A stretch of DNA of 64,000 nt from Enterobacter sp. kpr-6. Its GTDB lineage: Bacteria > Pseudomonadota > Gammaproteobacteria > Enterobacterales > Enterobacteriaceae. The notes beneath the pieces are model-generated. The model saw only the letters and a list, made by a program, of their open reading frames with translations. It had not been told where the DNA came from and did no database searches. The stretch spans positions 1 through 64,000 of the forward strand of contig NZ_FOYH01000003.1 of the NCBI RefSeq assembly GCF_900116015.1. The letters are read 5' to 3'. Shown piece by piece: positions 28,605 to 38,939 of the stretch; the stretch's first letter is position 1; every line of letters starts with the position of its first letter. The position numbers and the translations under genes are program-made.

Positions 28605-31244
28605 ATGAAGGGTAAATACAAAGCCGCCATCGCACTTCTTTTACTGATCATTCTGCTGCCATTGATGCTGCTGCTTACCCTCGCGAAATGGGTACCGACG
28701 CTTGCAGGGATCTGGCTACCGGCGGGCACCCGTATCGCCTTTGAAGAGAGCCCGCGCTTAACGCGCCATGCGCTGCTTATCCCGGATCTGCGCTACCTGG
28801 TCGACGACTGTACGCTGGCGGTGGTGAAAAATGCTGACCTCACGCACCCCAGCCGCTGGCAACTTAATATTAGCTCATTGACACTCAACGCTGACTGCCT
28901 GAGCAAACTTCCGCAAAGCGAATCCACCCCTGCTGCCCCGCGCACGCTGGCCCAGTGGCAGGCGATGCTGCCCTTTGCCTGGGTCACGGTGGACACGCTC
29001 ACCGTCTCACCCTGGCAGACCTGGGCAGGCAAACTCTCCCTCGCCGTGACGCCCGAAAACCAGCAGCTACGCTATCAGGGCGACCGGATTAGCGTACAGG
29101 CCCGGATGCACGGCCAGGCGCTGACGGTTGAACAGTTTGAACTGGCGCTGTTTGAAAACCAGCCGCCGCTGAAACTGGCGGGGGAGTTCACGCTGCCGCT
29201 GGTGCCCGATGGCCTGCCGGTGAGTGGTCACGCCAGCACCACCCTGAGCGTGGCGCACATCCCGGAACCGCTGGACGCTGAAATAGACTGGCGCGACAGG
29301 CAGGGGCAGCTGATTGTCATGGCGCGCGGCCAGCCCGATCCCCTGCTGGATCTGCCGTGGCAGCTCTCCGACGAGCAATTCACTTTAAGCGACGGGCGCT
29401 GGAGCTGGCCGTATCAGGGGATGCCGCTCGGAGGCCGTGTGGGAGTGAAGGTCGCCGACTGGAAAAAGGGGCTGGAGCAGGCGCAAATCAGTGGGCGTCT
29501 GAACGTGCTCACCCAGGGCGACGCGGGCAAAGGCAACGCCGTACTCACGTTTGGGCCCGGGCGTCTCGGCATGGAAAATAGCGCCATGCCGATGCAGCTT
29601 ACCGGCGAGGCCAAACAGGGCGATTTGATTCTGTATGCTGTGCTGCCCGCCCAACTGACGGGCAGTCTGAGCGATCCGCTGCTGGCCTTTGCGCCCGGTG
29701 CGTTACTGCGTTCGCGGGGCAGAATTATTGTTTCGCTGAATATTGACGAAGTGCGCTGGCCGCTGGCGGGCGTAAAAGTCACCCGTCAGGGCGTGGAAGG
29801 GCGGCTACAGGCTATTTTGCGCGCCCATGAAAATCAGTTGGGCGACTTCGTCCTGCACCTTGACGGACGGGCAACGAATTTCCTCCCGGATAAAGGCCTC
29901 TGGCAGTGGCGCTACTGGGGCGACGGAAACTTCACCCCGATGCAGGCGCGCTGGGATGTGGCCGGAAAAGGTGAATGGCAGGACAAGCAGATTTTACTCT
30001 CCGATCTCTCAACCGGCTTCGACCAGTTGCAGTATGGTGCCATGCGCGTCAGCCAGCCCCGGCTGGTGCTGGATGCACCGATTCGCTGGCTGCGCGACGC
30101 GCAAAACCCGCAGTTTAGCGGTTCGCTGGTGCTGGATGCCGGGCAAACAACCTTCAGCGGGGGCGGCGCACTGCCACCTTCGACGCTCAACTTCAGCGTC
30201 AAAGGCAGCGATCCGACCCTCTTTCAGTTCAAAGGCGATCTGCATGCCGACGCGATCGGCCCGGTGCGGGTCAATGGTCGCTGGGACGGCGAGCGACTGC
30301 GCGGTCAGGCGTGGTGGCCGCCCCAGTCGCTGACCGTGTTTCAGCCGCTCATTCCCCCGGATTCGAAAATAAACCTGCGCGAAGGCAAACTTTACGCGCA
30401 GGTCGCTTTTTCCGCCGCGGCCGGGCAGGGATTCGAAGCGGGCGGGCACGGCGTCATCAAAGGCGGCAGTTTATGGATGCCGGACAACCAGCTTAACGGC
30501 GTTGATTTTGTGCTGCCGTTCCGCCTGCGCGACGCCACCTGGCAGTTGGGCACGCGCGGGCCGGTTGCGCTGCGCATCGGTGAAATCGTAAACCAGGTGA
30601 CTTTAACCCACTTCACCGCCGATTTAGAGGGGGCTTACCCCTGGAGCGAAGAGAATCCGCTAACGCTGAGCGATGTCAGCGTGGATGCGCTGGGCGGTAA
30701 AATTACGCTGCAACAGCTACGGTTACCACAGCACGATGCGGCGCTGCTACGCCTGCAAAATATCTCCTCAAGCGAGGTGACCACCGCCATTAAGGTCAAA
30801 CAGCTTGCCATGTCCGGCGCATTTAACGGCGCGTTACCGCTGTGGCTTGATAATGAAAAATGGATCATTAAAGACGGCTGGTTAAATAATCCGGGGCCAA
30901 TGACGCTGCGCCTGGATAAAGACACCGCCGACGCGTTAGCCAACAATAATATCGCCGCAGGGGCCGCCATCAACTGGTTGCGCTATATGGAGATCACCCG
31001 GTCATGGACGAAAATTAATCTGGACAGCCAGGGCTTACTGAACATGCAGGCCGCCATCACCGGCACCAGTCGGTTGAATGGCAAAAGTAACATCGTGAAT
31101 CTGAACTATAACCACGAAGAGAACGTGTTTGCCCTGTGGGAGAGTTTGCGCTTTGGCGACAATTTACAGTCAAAGCTGGAGCAACATGCGACCGTGCCGA
31201 TGCCCCACTGTCTGCCTGGCAAGGAATGTGAGGAAAAACAATGA
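28605..31244 (+). CDS. ydbH: YdbH, AsmA-like intermembrane lipid transport protein
   Basis: 879 aa, same as E. coli. One N-terminal membrane anchor (residues about 5-27), then a long beta-rich periplasmic region typical of bridge-like AsmA/TamB-type proteins. With TamB and YhdP it supplies phospholipids to the outer membrane; YdbH works with the outer-membrane lipoprotein YnbE. Its stop overlaps the ynbE start (ATGA at 31241-31244), so the pair is translationally coupled. Confidence 0.95.
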   Translation: MKGKYKAAIALLLLIILLPLMLLLTLAKWVPTLAGIWLPAGTRIAFEESPRLTRHALLIPDLRYLVDDCTLAVVKNADLTHPSRWQLNISSLTLNADCLSKLPQSESTPAAPRTLAQWQAMLPFAWVTVDTLTVSPWQTWAGKLSLAVTPENQQLRYQGDRISVQARMHGQALTVEQFELALFENQPPLKLAGEFTLPLVPDGLPVSGHASTTLSVAHIPEPLDAEIDWRDRQGQLIVMARGQPDPLLDLPWQLSDEQFTLSDGRWSWPYQGMPLGGRVGVKVADWKKGLEQAQISGRLNVLTQGDAGKGNAVLTFGPGRLGMENSAMPMQLTGEAKQGDLILYAVLPAQLTGSLSDPLLAFAPGALLRSRGRIIVSLNIDEVRWPLAGVKVTRQGVEGRLQAILRAHENQLGDFVLHLDGRATNFLPDKGLWQWRYWGDGNFTPMQARWDVAGKGEWQDKQILLSDLSTGFDQLQYGAMRVSQPRLVLDAPIRWLRDAQNPQFSGSLVLDAGQTTFSGGGALPPSTLNFSVKGSDPTLFQFKGDLHADAIGPVRVNGRWDGERLRGQAWWPPQSLTVFQPLIPPDSKINLREGKLYAQVAFSAAAGQGFEAGGHGVIKGGSLWMPDNQLNGVDFVLPFRLRDATWQLGTRGPVALRIGEIVNQVTLTHFTADLEGAYPWSEENPLTLSDVSVDALGGKITLQQLRLPQHDAALLRLQNISSSEVTTAIKVKQLAMSGAFNGALPLWLDNEKWIIKDGWLNNPGPMTLRLDKDTADALANNNIAAGAAINWLRYMEITRSWTKINLDSQGLLNMQAAITGTSRLNGKSNIVNLNYNHEENVFALWESLRFGDNLQSKLEQHATVPMPHCLPGKECEEKQ

Positions 31245-31423
31245 AATCCGTAATCGCCATCATGCTGATCATTGGGCTGTCGGGCTGCACGCCGCGCATA
31301 GAAGTGGCGGCACCGAAAGAGCCCATCACCATCAACATGAACGTGAAAATTGAGCACGATATCCACATTAAAGCGGATAAAGAGATTGAAACGCTGCTGC
31401 ACACTGATGGTGAGTCGCGCTAG
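31241..31423 (+). CDS. ynbE: YnbE, lipoprotein partner of YdbH
   Basis: 60 aa. Lipobox LSGC16; mature sequence EVAAPKEPITINMNVKIEHDIHIKADKEIE, typical of YnbE, which stacks with the C-terminus of YdbH to complete an intermembrane bridge. Overlaps ydbH by 4 bases. In E. coli the next gene is ydbL, whose product controls YnbE; no ydbL is found here. Confidence 0.93.
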   Translation: MKSVIAIMLIIGLSGCTPRIEVAAPKEPITINMNVKIEHDIHIKADKEIETLLHTDGESR

Positions 31424-31577
31424 TCGTAAGCGAGAACGGTTTTCCGCGCGCCATTATTTATTCCTTCGCTGAAGGTAAAAAACGCTGCCTGCGTTGTGCA
31501 CAGAATGCCAACTTTTGACCCCACCATCCTTCATATACTGATAAAGCCAAGAAATGACAAAAACCAGAAGGGGAATT

Positions 31578-32444
31578 ATGAACAGCACAGCAAACAATAA
31601 TACCTTCACCCTCGGCGATCGGGCGGTCAACCGGCTCGGATACGGCGCAATGCAACTGGCCGGACCGGGCGTATTTGGCCCACCGAAAGATCGCCATACG
31701 GCCATCAGCGTGTTACGCGAAGCGCTGGCGTTAGGTGTGAATCATATCGATACCAGCGATTTTTACGGTCCGCACGTTACCAACCAGATCATTCGTGAGG
31801 CGCTGCATCCTTATGGCGACGATCTGGTCATCGTGACTAAAATCGGCGCGCGTCGCGACGACAAAGGGGCCTGGCTGCCCGCCTTTTCGCCTGCGGAATT
31901 AAAACAGGCGGTGCATGACAATCTGCGCAATTTAGGCGTGGATGTGCTGGACGTGGTGAACCTGCGGGTGATGCCGCCGGAAGGGCATGGCCCGGCGGAA
32001 GGATCGATTGCGGAAAACTTTAACGTTCTGGTCGATCTGCAAAAGCAGGGGCTGGTTAAGCATCTGGGACTGAGTAATGCCACTGCTGCCCAGGTTGCGG
32101 AAGCCCGCGCGATTGCTGAGATCGTCTGCGTACAAAATGAGTACAACATCGCCCATCGCCACGATGATGCGCTGATTGATTCGCTGGCGGCAGACGGGAT
32201 TGCCTTTGTGCCGTTCTTCCCGCTGGGCGGCTTTACGCCGTTGCAGTCTGAAACGCTCTCGGACGTGGCGCGTAGCCTGAACGCGACGCCGATGCAGGTG
32301 GCGCTGGCCTGGCTGCTTCAGCGTTCGCCAAATATCCTGCTGATCCCCGGCACCTCGTCGGTGACGCATCTGCGGGAAAACATGGCGGCAAAAGATCTGG
32401 AACTCAGTGAGGATGTGCTGAAGACGCTGGCGAGTATTGGCTGA
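31578..32444 (+). CDS. ydbC: YdbC, aldo/keto reductase
   Basis: 288 aa starting after GAAGGGGAATT; a frame 8 codons longer has no support. Very close to E. coli YdbC along its whole length (NRLGYGAMQLAGPGVFGPPKDRH, HIDTSDFYGPH, IVCVQNEYNIAHR, LLIPGTSSVTHLRENMAA). AKR tetrad: Asp in HIDTSDF, Tyr in DFYGPH, Lys in VIVTKIGA. NADPH-dependent reductase, pyridoxal reductase-like in E. coli. Next to azoR and hrpA, a conserved order. Confidence 0.93.
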   Translation: MNSTANNNTFTLGDRAVNRLGYGAMQLAGPGVFGPPKDRHTAISVLREALALGVNHIDTSDFYGPHVTNQIIREALHPYGDDLVIVTKIGARRDDKGAWLPAFSPAELKQAVHDNLRNLGVDVLDVVNLRVMPPEGHGPAEGSIAENFNVLVDLQKQGLVKHLGLSNATAAQVAEARAIAEIVCVQNEYNIAHRHDDALIDSLAADGIAFVPFFPLGGFTPLQSETLSDVARSLNATPMQVALAWLLQRSPNILLIPGTSSVTHLRENMAAKDLELSEDVLKTLASIG

Positions 32445-32456
32445 TTTGGCATTGAT

Positions 32457-32482
32457 ATGCCCGGCGGTTCGCCACCGGGCAT
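32457..32482. terminator. Bidirectional hairpin between ydbC and azoR
   Basis: ATGCCCGG...CCGGGCAT with inner GCGG/CCGC-type pairing, placed between the converging ydbC and azoR. Confidence 0.6.
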
Positions 32483-32494
32483 GAATTTTGCGGC

Positions 32495-33130
<636 letters not shown>

Positions 33131-33302
33131 TTAGCCCCCAGTAATGACTGTCACTCTATTCACTTATTTGCTGGATGAATAGCGCAATATATCGAAGCCT
33201 ATGTTCGAATTTTTTGAACAAGGCACGAAAAGCGGCAATATGGTAATCTACAGCAATCGCTTACGAGACATTTGATCGGCAGTGTACTGCCCCGATAACA
33301 CT

Positions 33303-36300
33303 ATGACAGAACAGTCCAGATTAACCTTCGCCGCCCTGAATCAACAGCTTGATGGCCTTATGCTGCGCGACCGCGCGCGCTTCGCCCGTCGCCTGCACGG
33401 TGTGAAGAAGGTTAAAAATCCTGAAGCACAACAGGCCATCTACCAGGCGATGGCGCAAGAGATAAGCCAGGCGGCAGAGAAAGTCCTGCTGCGCGAGGCA
33501 TCGCGTCCGACGATTGATTACCCGGAGAACCTCCCGGTCAGCCAGAAGAAGCAGGATATTCTGGAAGCGGTGCGCGATCACCAGGTGGTAATTGTCGCGG
33601 GCGAAACCGGCTCCGGTAAAACCACGCAGCTGCCCAAAATCTGCATGGAATTAGGGCGGGGCGTGAAAGGGCTGATTGGTCACACGCAGCCGCGTCGTCT
33701 GGCGGCGCGCACCGTGGCGAACCGTATTGCCGAAGAGCTGAAAACCGAACCGGGCGGCTGCATCGGCTATAAAGTCCGTTTCAGCGATCACGTCAGCGAC
33801 AACACCATGGTCAAGCTGATGACCGACGGTATTCTGCTGGCCGAGATCCAGCAGGACCGGCTGCTGATGCAGTACGACACCATCATCATCGATGAAGCGC
33901 ACGAACGCAGCCTGAACATCGACTTCCTGCTCGGCTACTTCAAAGAGCTTCTGCCGAAGCGCCCGGATCTGAAAATCATCATCACCTCCGCGACCATCGA
34001 TCCGGAACGTTTTTCGCGCCATTTCAACAACGCGCCGATTATTGAAGTCTCCGGGCGCACCTACCCGGTGGAAGTCCGCTACCGTCCGATCGTGGAGGAG
34101 GCCGACGACACCGAGCGCGACCAGCTTCAGGCGATTTTTGATGCCGTGGACGAACTGGGCCAGGAGAGCGCGGGGGATATCCTGATCTTCCTGAGCGGCG
34201 AGCGCGAAATCCGCGACACCGCCGATGCGCTGAACAAACGCGATCTGCGCCACACCGAAGTGCTGCCGCTCTATGCGCGACTGTCGAACAGCGAGCAGAA
34301 CCGGGTGTTCCAGCCCCACAGCGGGCGGCGCATCGTGCTGGCGACCAACGTGGCGGAAACCTCGCTCACCGTGCCGGGCATCAAATACGTGATCGACCCC
34401 GGCACCGCGCGCATCAGCCGCTACAGCTTTCGCACCAAAGTACAGCGCCTGCCGATTGAACCGGTGTCGCAGGCGTCGGCGAATCAGCGTAAAGGTCGCT
34501 GCGGGCGTGTCTCCGAAGGGATCTGTATCCGGCTCTATTCGGAAGATGATTTCCTGTCGCGTCCGGAATTTACCGATCCGGAAATCCTGCGTACCAACCT
34601 CGCATCGGTTATTTTGCAGATGACCGCACTGGGACTGGGCGACATCGCCGCGTTCCCGTTTGTTGAAGCGCCGGATAAACGTAACATTCAGGACGGTGTA
34701 CGCCTGCTGGAAGAACTTGGCGCGATCACCACCGACGAGCAGCAAACCGCCTACAAACTGACCCCGCAGGGGCGTCAGCTTTCGCAACTGCCGGTTGACC
34801 CGCGCCTGGCGCGGATGGTGCTGGAAGCGCAAAAACTGGGCTGCGTGCGCGAGGCGATGATCATCACCTCGGCGCTGTCGATTCAGGATCCGCGCGAACG
34901 ACCAATGGACAAACAGCAGGCGTCCGATGAAAAACACCGCCGCTTCCACGATAAAGAGTCCGATTTTCTGGCCTTTGTTAACCTGTGGAATTACCTCGGC
35001 GAGCAGCAAAAAGCGCTCTCCTCGAACCAGTTCCGCCGCCTGTGCCGTACCGATTATTTAAACTATTTACGCGTGCGCGAATGGCAGGACATCTACACCC
35101 AGTTGCGCCAGGTAGTGAAAGAACTCGGCATTCCGGTGAACAGCGAACCGGCAGAATACCGCGAGATTCATATCGCGCTGCTGACCGGCTTGCTGTCGCA
35201 TATCGGCATGAAGGATGCCGATAAACAGGAATTTACCGGCGCACGTAACGCCCGTTTCTCCATCTTCCCCGGTTCCGGTTTATTCAAGAAACCGCCGAAG
35301 TGGACGATGGTGGCGGAACTGGTGGAAACCAGCCGTCTGTGGGGGCGTATCGCCGCCCGTATCGATCCTGAGTGGGTCGAGCCGGTCGCGCAGCATCTGC
35401 TGAAACGGTCATACAGCGAACCGCACTGGGAGCGGGCGCAGGGCGCGGTGATGGCCACCGAAAAAGTCACCGTGTACGGCCTGCCGATTGTCGCCGCCCG
35501 CAAAGTGAATTACAGCCAGATTGACCCGGCGCTGTGCCGCGAACTCTTTATCCGTCATGCGCTGGTGGAAGGCGACTGGCAGACGCGTCACGCCTTTTTC
35601 CGCGACAACCTCAAACTGCGCGCGGAAGTGGAGGAGTTAGAGCACAAATCGCGCCGCCGCGACATTCTGGTGGACGACGAAACGCTGTTTGAATTTTACG
35701 ATCAGCGCATCAGCCATAACGTCATTTCCGCCCGCCATTTTGATAGCTGGTGGAAGCAGGCGAGCCGGGAAACGCCGGATCTGCTGAACTTTGAAAAGAA
35801 CATGCTGATCAAAGAGGGCGCAGAATCGGTCAGTAAGCTCGACTACCCGAACTTCTGGCATCAGGGCAACCTCAAGCTGCGCCTGAGCTACCAGTTTGAG
35901 CCGGGCGCAGATGCCGATGGTGTGACGGTGCACATTCCGCTGCCGCTGTTAAACCAGGTCGATGACGCCGGGTTTGAGTGGCAAATTCCGGGCCTGCGCC
36001 GGGAGCTGATTATCGCGTTGATCAAATCGCTGCCGAAACCGGTGCGCCGCAACTTTGTGCCTGCGCCGAACTACGCCGAGGCATTCCTGGGGCGCGTCAC
36101 GCCGCTGGAACTGCCGTTGCTCGACGCGCTGGAGCGCGAACTGCGTCGGATGACCGGGGTAACCGTTGATCGCGAAGCCTGGCAGTGGGAACAGGTGCCC
36201 GATCACCTGAAAATCAGCTTCCGCGTGGTGGATGACAAAAACAAGAAACTTCAGGAAGGCCGTGACCTGACAGCGCTGAAAGAAGCGTTAAAAGGCAAAG

Positions 36301-37205
36301 TGCAGGAGACGCTCTCCGCGGTGGCCGATGACGGCATCGAGCAGAGCGGCCTGCATATCTGGAGTTTTGGCACCCTGGCCGAAAGCTACGAGCAGAAGCG
36401 CGGTAACTACAAAGTGAAGGCGTGGCCTGCGCTGGTGGACGAGCGCGACAGCGTGGCGATCAAGCTGTTTGATAATCCGCTGGAGCAGCAACAGCAGATG
36501 TGGCGCGGTCTGCGTCGCCTGTTGCTGTTAAACATTCCGTCGCCGATTAAATATTTGCACGAGAAGCTGCCGAACAAAGCCAAGCTGGGGCTGTACTTTA
36601 ACCCTTACGGCAAAGTGCTGGATCTGATCGACGACTGCATCTCCTGCGGCGTCGACAAGCTGATCTTTGAGGCGGGCGGCCCGGTGTGGACGGAAGAGGG
36701 CTATGCCTCGCTGCATGAGAAAGTGCGTGCGGAGCTGAACGATACCGTAGTGGAGATTGCCAAACAGGTCGAGCAGATCCTGACCGCCGTGTTCAACATT
36801 AACAAACGGCTGAAAGGGCGCGTGGACATGACCATGGCGCTGGGTCTGTCGGACGTGAAAGCGCAGATGAGCGGGCTGGTGTATCGCGGTTTTGTCACCG
36901 GGAATGGCTTTAAACGCCTGGGCGACACGCTGCGTTATCTGAACGCCATTGAACGCCGTCTGGAAAAACTGGCTGTCGATCCCCACCGCGACCGCGCGCA
37001 AATGCTGAAGGTTGAAAGCGTACAGCAGGCGTGGCAACAGTGGTTGAACAAACTCCCGCCCGCGCGTCGTGACGACGAGGACGTGAAAGAGATCCGCTGG
37101 ATGATCGAGGAGTTGCGGGTGAGCTATTTTGCCCAGCAGCTTGGGACGCCGTACCCGATTTCTGATAAGCGGATTTTGCAGGCGATGGAGCAGGTTGCGC
37201 AGTAA
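33303..37205 (+). CDS. hrpA: HrpA, DEAH-box ATP-dependent RNA helicase
   Basis: 1300 aa from ATG-ACAGAACAG, matching E. coli; the frame extends 7 codons upstream. Walker A GETGSGKTTQ at about 101, DEAH in IIDEAHERSL, SAT in ITSATIDPERF, motif VI QRKGRCGR. Then the helicase-associated and DUF3418 C-terminal regions. HrpA rescues stalled or colliding ribosomes by splitting them. All helicase motifs are intact. Confidence 0.97.
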   Translation: MTEQSRLTFAALNQQLDGLMLRDRARFARRLHGVKKVKNPEAQQAIYQAMAQEISQAAEKVLLREASRPTIDYPENLPVSQKKQDILEAVRDHQVVIVAGETGSGKTTQLPKICMELGRGVKGLIGHTQPRRLAARTVANRIAEELKTEPGGCIGYKVRFSDHVSDNTMVKLMTDGILLAEIQQDRLLMQYDTIIIDEAHERSLNIDFLLGYFKELLPKRPDLKIIITSATIDPERFSRHFNNAPIIEVSGRTYPVEVRYRPIVEEADDTERDQLQAIFDAVDELGQESAGDILIFLSGEREIRDTADALNKRDLRHTEVLPLYARLSNSEQNRVFQPHSGRRIVLATNVAETSLTVPGIKYVIDPGTARISRYSFRTKVQRLPIEPVSQASANQRKGRCGRVSEGICIRLYSEDDFLSRPEFTDPEILRTNLASVILQMTALGLGDIAAFPFVEAPDKRNIQDGVRLLEELGAITTDEQQTAYKLTPQGRQLSQLPVDPRLARMVLEAQKLGCVREAMIITSALSIQDPRERPMDKQQASDEKHRRFHDKESDFLAFVNLWNYLGEQQKALSSNQFRRLCRTDYLNYLRVREWQDIYTQLRQVVKELGIPVNSEPAEYREIHIALLTGLLSHIGMKDADKQEFTGARNARFSIFPGSGLFKKPPKWTMVAELVETSRLWGRIAARIDPEWVEPVAQHLLKRSYSEPHWERAQGAVMATEKVTVYGLPIVAARKVNYSQIDPALCRELFIRHALVEGDWQTRHAFFRDNLKLRAEVEELEHKSRRRDILVDDETLFEFYDQRISHNVISARHFDSWWKQASRETPDLLNFEKNMLIKEGAESVSKLDYPNFWHQGNLKLRLSYQFEPGADADGVTVHIPLPLLNQVDDAGFEWQIPGLRRELIIALIKSLPKPVRRNFVPAPNYAEAFLGRVTPLELPLLDALERELRRMTGVTVDREAWQWEQVPDHLKISFRVVDDKNKKLQEGRDLTALKEALKGKVQETLSAVADDGIEQSGLHIWSFGTLAESYEQKRGNYKVKAWPALVDERDSVAIKLFDNPLEQQQQMWRGLRRLLLLNIPSPIKYLHEKLPNKAKLGLYFNPYGKVLDLIDDCISCGVDKLIFEAGGPVWTEEGYASLHEKVRAELNDTVVEIAKQVEQILTAVFNINKRLKGRVDMTMALGLSDVKAQMSGLVYRGFVTGNGFKRLGDTLRYLNAIERRLEKLAVDPHRDRAQMLKVESVQQAWQQWLNKLPPARRDDEDVKEIRWMIEELRVSYFAQQLGTPYPISDKRILQAMEQVAQ

Positions 37206-37214
37206 AAGAGTAGA

Positions 37215-37551
37215 CCCTCACCCTAACCCTCTCCCTCAGGGAGAGGGAACAGCCCGAGCGCGGACTCGCCTCTCTCCAACAAATCGAGCACGGACCCGCC
37301 TTTCCCCCTCTCCCTGAGGGAGAGGGGCGGGGTGAGGGTTGGTGTTCTCCCTCTCCCTAAGGGAGAGGGTCGGGGTGAGGGTGGTGTTCTCCCTCTCCCT
37401 GAGGGAGAGGGCCGGGGTGAGGGTGGTGTTCTCCCTCTCCCTGAGGGAGAGGGCCGGGGTGAGGGTTAGTGTTCTCCCTCTCCCTGAGGGAGAGGGCCGG
37501 GGTGAGGGTGGTGTTCTCCCTCTCCCTGAGGGAGAGGGTCGGGGTGAGGGT
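37215..37551. repeat. Tandem array of GC-rich palindromic units (42/43-bp period)
   Basis: Units centred on CCCTCTCCCTGAGGGAGAGGG, each followed by CCGGGGTGAGGGT. One unit at 37215-37247, a second at about 37305-37339, then five tight tandem copies starting at 37343, 37385, 37427, 37470 and 37512 (spacing 42, 42, 43, 42). Each can fold as a hairpin; copies differ by 1-3 bases. The same unit occurs in the intergenic regions at 44471, 55521 and 58275. It lies between hrpA and the convergent efflux operon. Confidence 0.92.
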
Positions 37552-37559
37552 CTGTCAAC

Positions 37560-38939
37560 CTAATCCTGCGCCACCCAGCCACCCCCCAGCGCCCGGTACA
37601 AATCCACCTGCGCCAGCAGCACATTATTCTTCACCTGCACCACGCTCAATTGCGTTGAAAACAGCGTGCGCTGGGCGTCCAGCTCATCCAGATACGACGA
37701 ATACCCATTCCGGTAGCGATTCTGCGCAATGCGCAGCGTCTCCTGGGCGACCTCTGCCTGTGCCTGCAACTCGTCCAGTTGTTCCTGCAAACGCGCAATC
37801 GCGTCGAGGCTGTCATTCACTTCTTTAAACGCGTTACGCACCACGTTTTCATAGCTGTACAGCGCCTGATTGCGCTGGGACATCGACACATCCACCTGCG
37901 CATTCAGCGCCTGGCGGTTCAGCAGCGGGGCGAGAATGCTGCCGCCCACGCTCCACAGCCGTAGCGGGTTATCCAGCAGATTCGGCAGAGTATCCGCCTG
38001 GTACGAGCCGCCCGCCGTCAGGTTTAGCGACGGTAAAAGCTGCGCCTGCGATGAGGCCAGCGTGGCGTCGGCGGCGAGCAATTGCTGCCGGGCCTGGGCG
38101 ATATCCGGGCGGCGCTCCAGCAGCGATGACGGCAACTGCGACGGAATGCGCAACGGCGTCAGATTATCAAACCCGCCCGTGCGCGGCACCGCGCCGGGAT
38201 TCTCGCCGAGCAGCAGGCTCAGGGCGTTTTCCTGCCCGGTGATCTGGTGCTGCAACTGCGGGATCTGCGCCCGCGTGGCACGCAATTCAGAATCGGACTG
38301 CATCAACTCCAGCCGCGAACTGTAGCCGCTTTCAAACTGACGTTTTGCCAGTTTATAGGCCTCCTCGCGCGCCGTGAGCGTGGCTTGCGTGACGCGAAGC
38401 TGTTCGTCCAGCGACAACAAAGTGATGTAACCGGACGCCACCGAGGTCGCCACACTCAGATCGGCAGCCGCCGCAGCCGCTTTTTGCGCGTCGAGCGAGG
38501 CCCGCGCCGCATCGGTCGCACTGCGATTCGCGCCCCACAGATCCACATCGTAGCTGGCGCTCAAGTTCCCCCGGTACAGCATGCTGTGGGCAGGCATCCC
38601 GGTGGCGGCCGACTGCGAACGCGCCCGCGTCACGCTCAGGCCCGCGTCCAGCGTCGGGAAGAGATTCCCCTCACTGCCGTACACCCGCGCCTGATATTCG
38701 TTGATCCGCTCGCGGGCGATCAGCACGTCAGTGTTTTGCCGCAGGGCCCGATCGACATACTGATTAAGCTGGCTGTCGTGAAAATTACGCCACCACACGC
38801 CCTCCACCGGGCTTTGCGGGCCGATGGCGGTGCGCCAGGCGGCAGGGATGGTTAATGAAGGCTTCGCGGGGGCAACGTCCACCGACTGGCAGCCTGCCAG
38901 TGCCACACAAAGTGCCAGCAATGCAGGGCGGAAGGTCAT
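37560..38939 (-). CDS. NodT/OprM-type outer-membrane efflux lipoprotein
   Basis: 459 aa. Lipobox LAGC17. Two TolC-like repeats, each with long helical hairpins (about 60-250 and 260-450): SYDVDLWGANRSATDAARAS, ERRPDIAQARQQLLAADATL, NAFKEVNDSLDAIARLQEQ. It is the outer-membrane channel of a tripartite pump. Its ATG overlaps the stop of the preceding membrane-fusion gene (ATGA at 38936-38939). Third gene of the MFS/HlyD/OMF operon. Confidence 0.93.
   Translation of the reverse strand: MTFRPALLALCVALAGCQSVDVAPAKPSLTIPAAWRTAIGPQSPVEGVWWRNFHDSQLNQYVDRALRQNTDVLIARERINEYQARVYGSEGNLFPTLDAGLSVTRARSQSAATGMPAHSMLYRGNLSASYDVDLWGANRSATDAARASLDAQKAAAAAADLSVATSVASGYITLLSLDEQLRVTQATLTAREEAYKLAKRQFESGYSSRLELMQSDSELRATRAQIPQLQHQITGQENALSLLLGENPGAVPRTGGFDNLTPLRIPSQLPSSLLERRPDIAQARQQLLAADATLASSQAQLLPSLNLTAGGSYQADTLPNLLDNPLRLWSVGGSILAPLLNRQALNAQVDVSMSQRNQALYSYENVVRNAFKEVNDSLDAIARLQEQLDELQAQAEVAQETLRIAQNRYRNGYSSYLDELDAQRTLFSTQLSVVQVKNNVLLAQVDLYRALGGGWVAQD

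Noticed and set aside
33651-35009. 452-codon open frame opposite hrpA
   Set aside because: Antisense shadow of the helicase gene with no recognisable domain.
37301-37551. Regularly spaced repeats resembling a CRISPR array
   Set aside because: No unique spacers: the units are contiguous and palindromic. No cas genes nearby.
37339-37563. Open frame of 74 codons with a repeated 14-residue pattern (VFSLSLRERAGVRV)
   Set aside because: The periodicity comes from the 42-bp palindromic repeat; no ribosome-binding site or family support. Not a gene.
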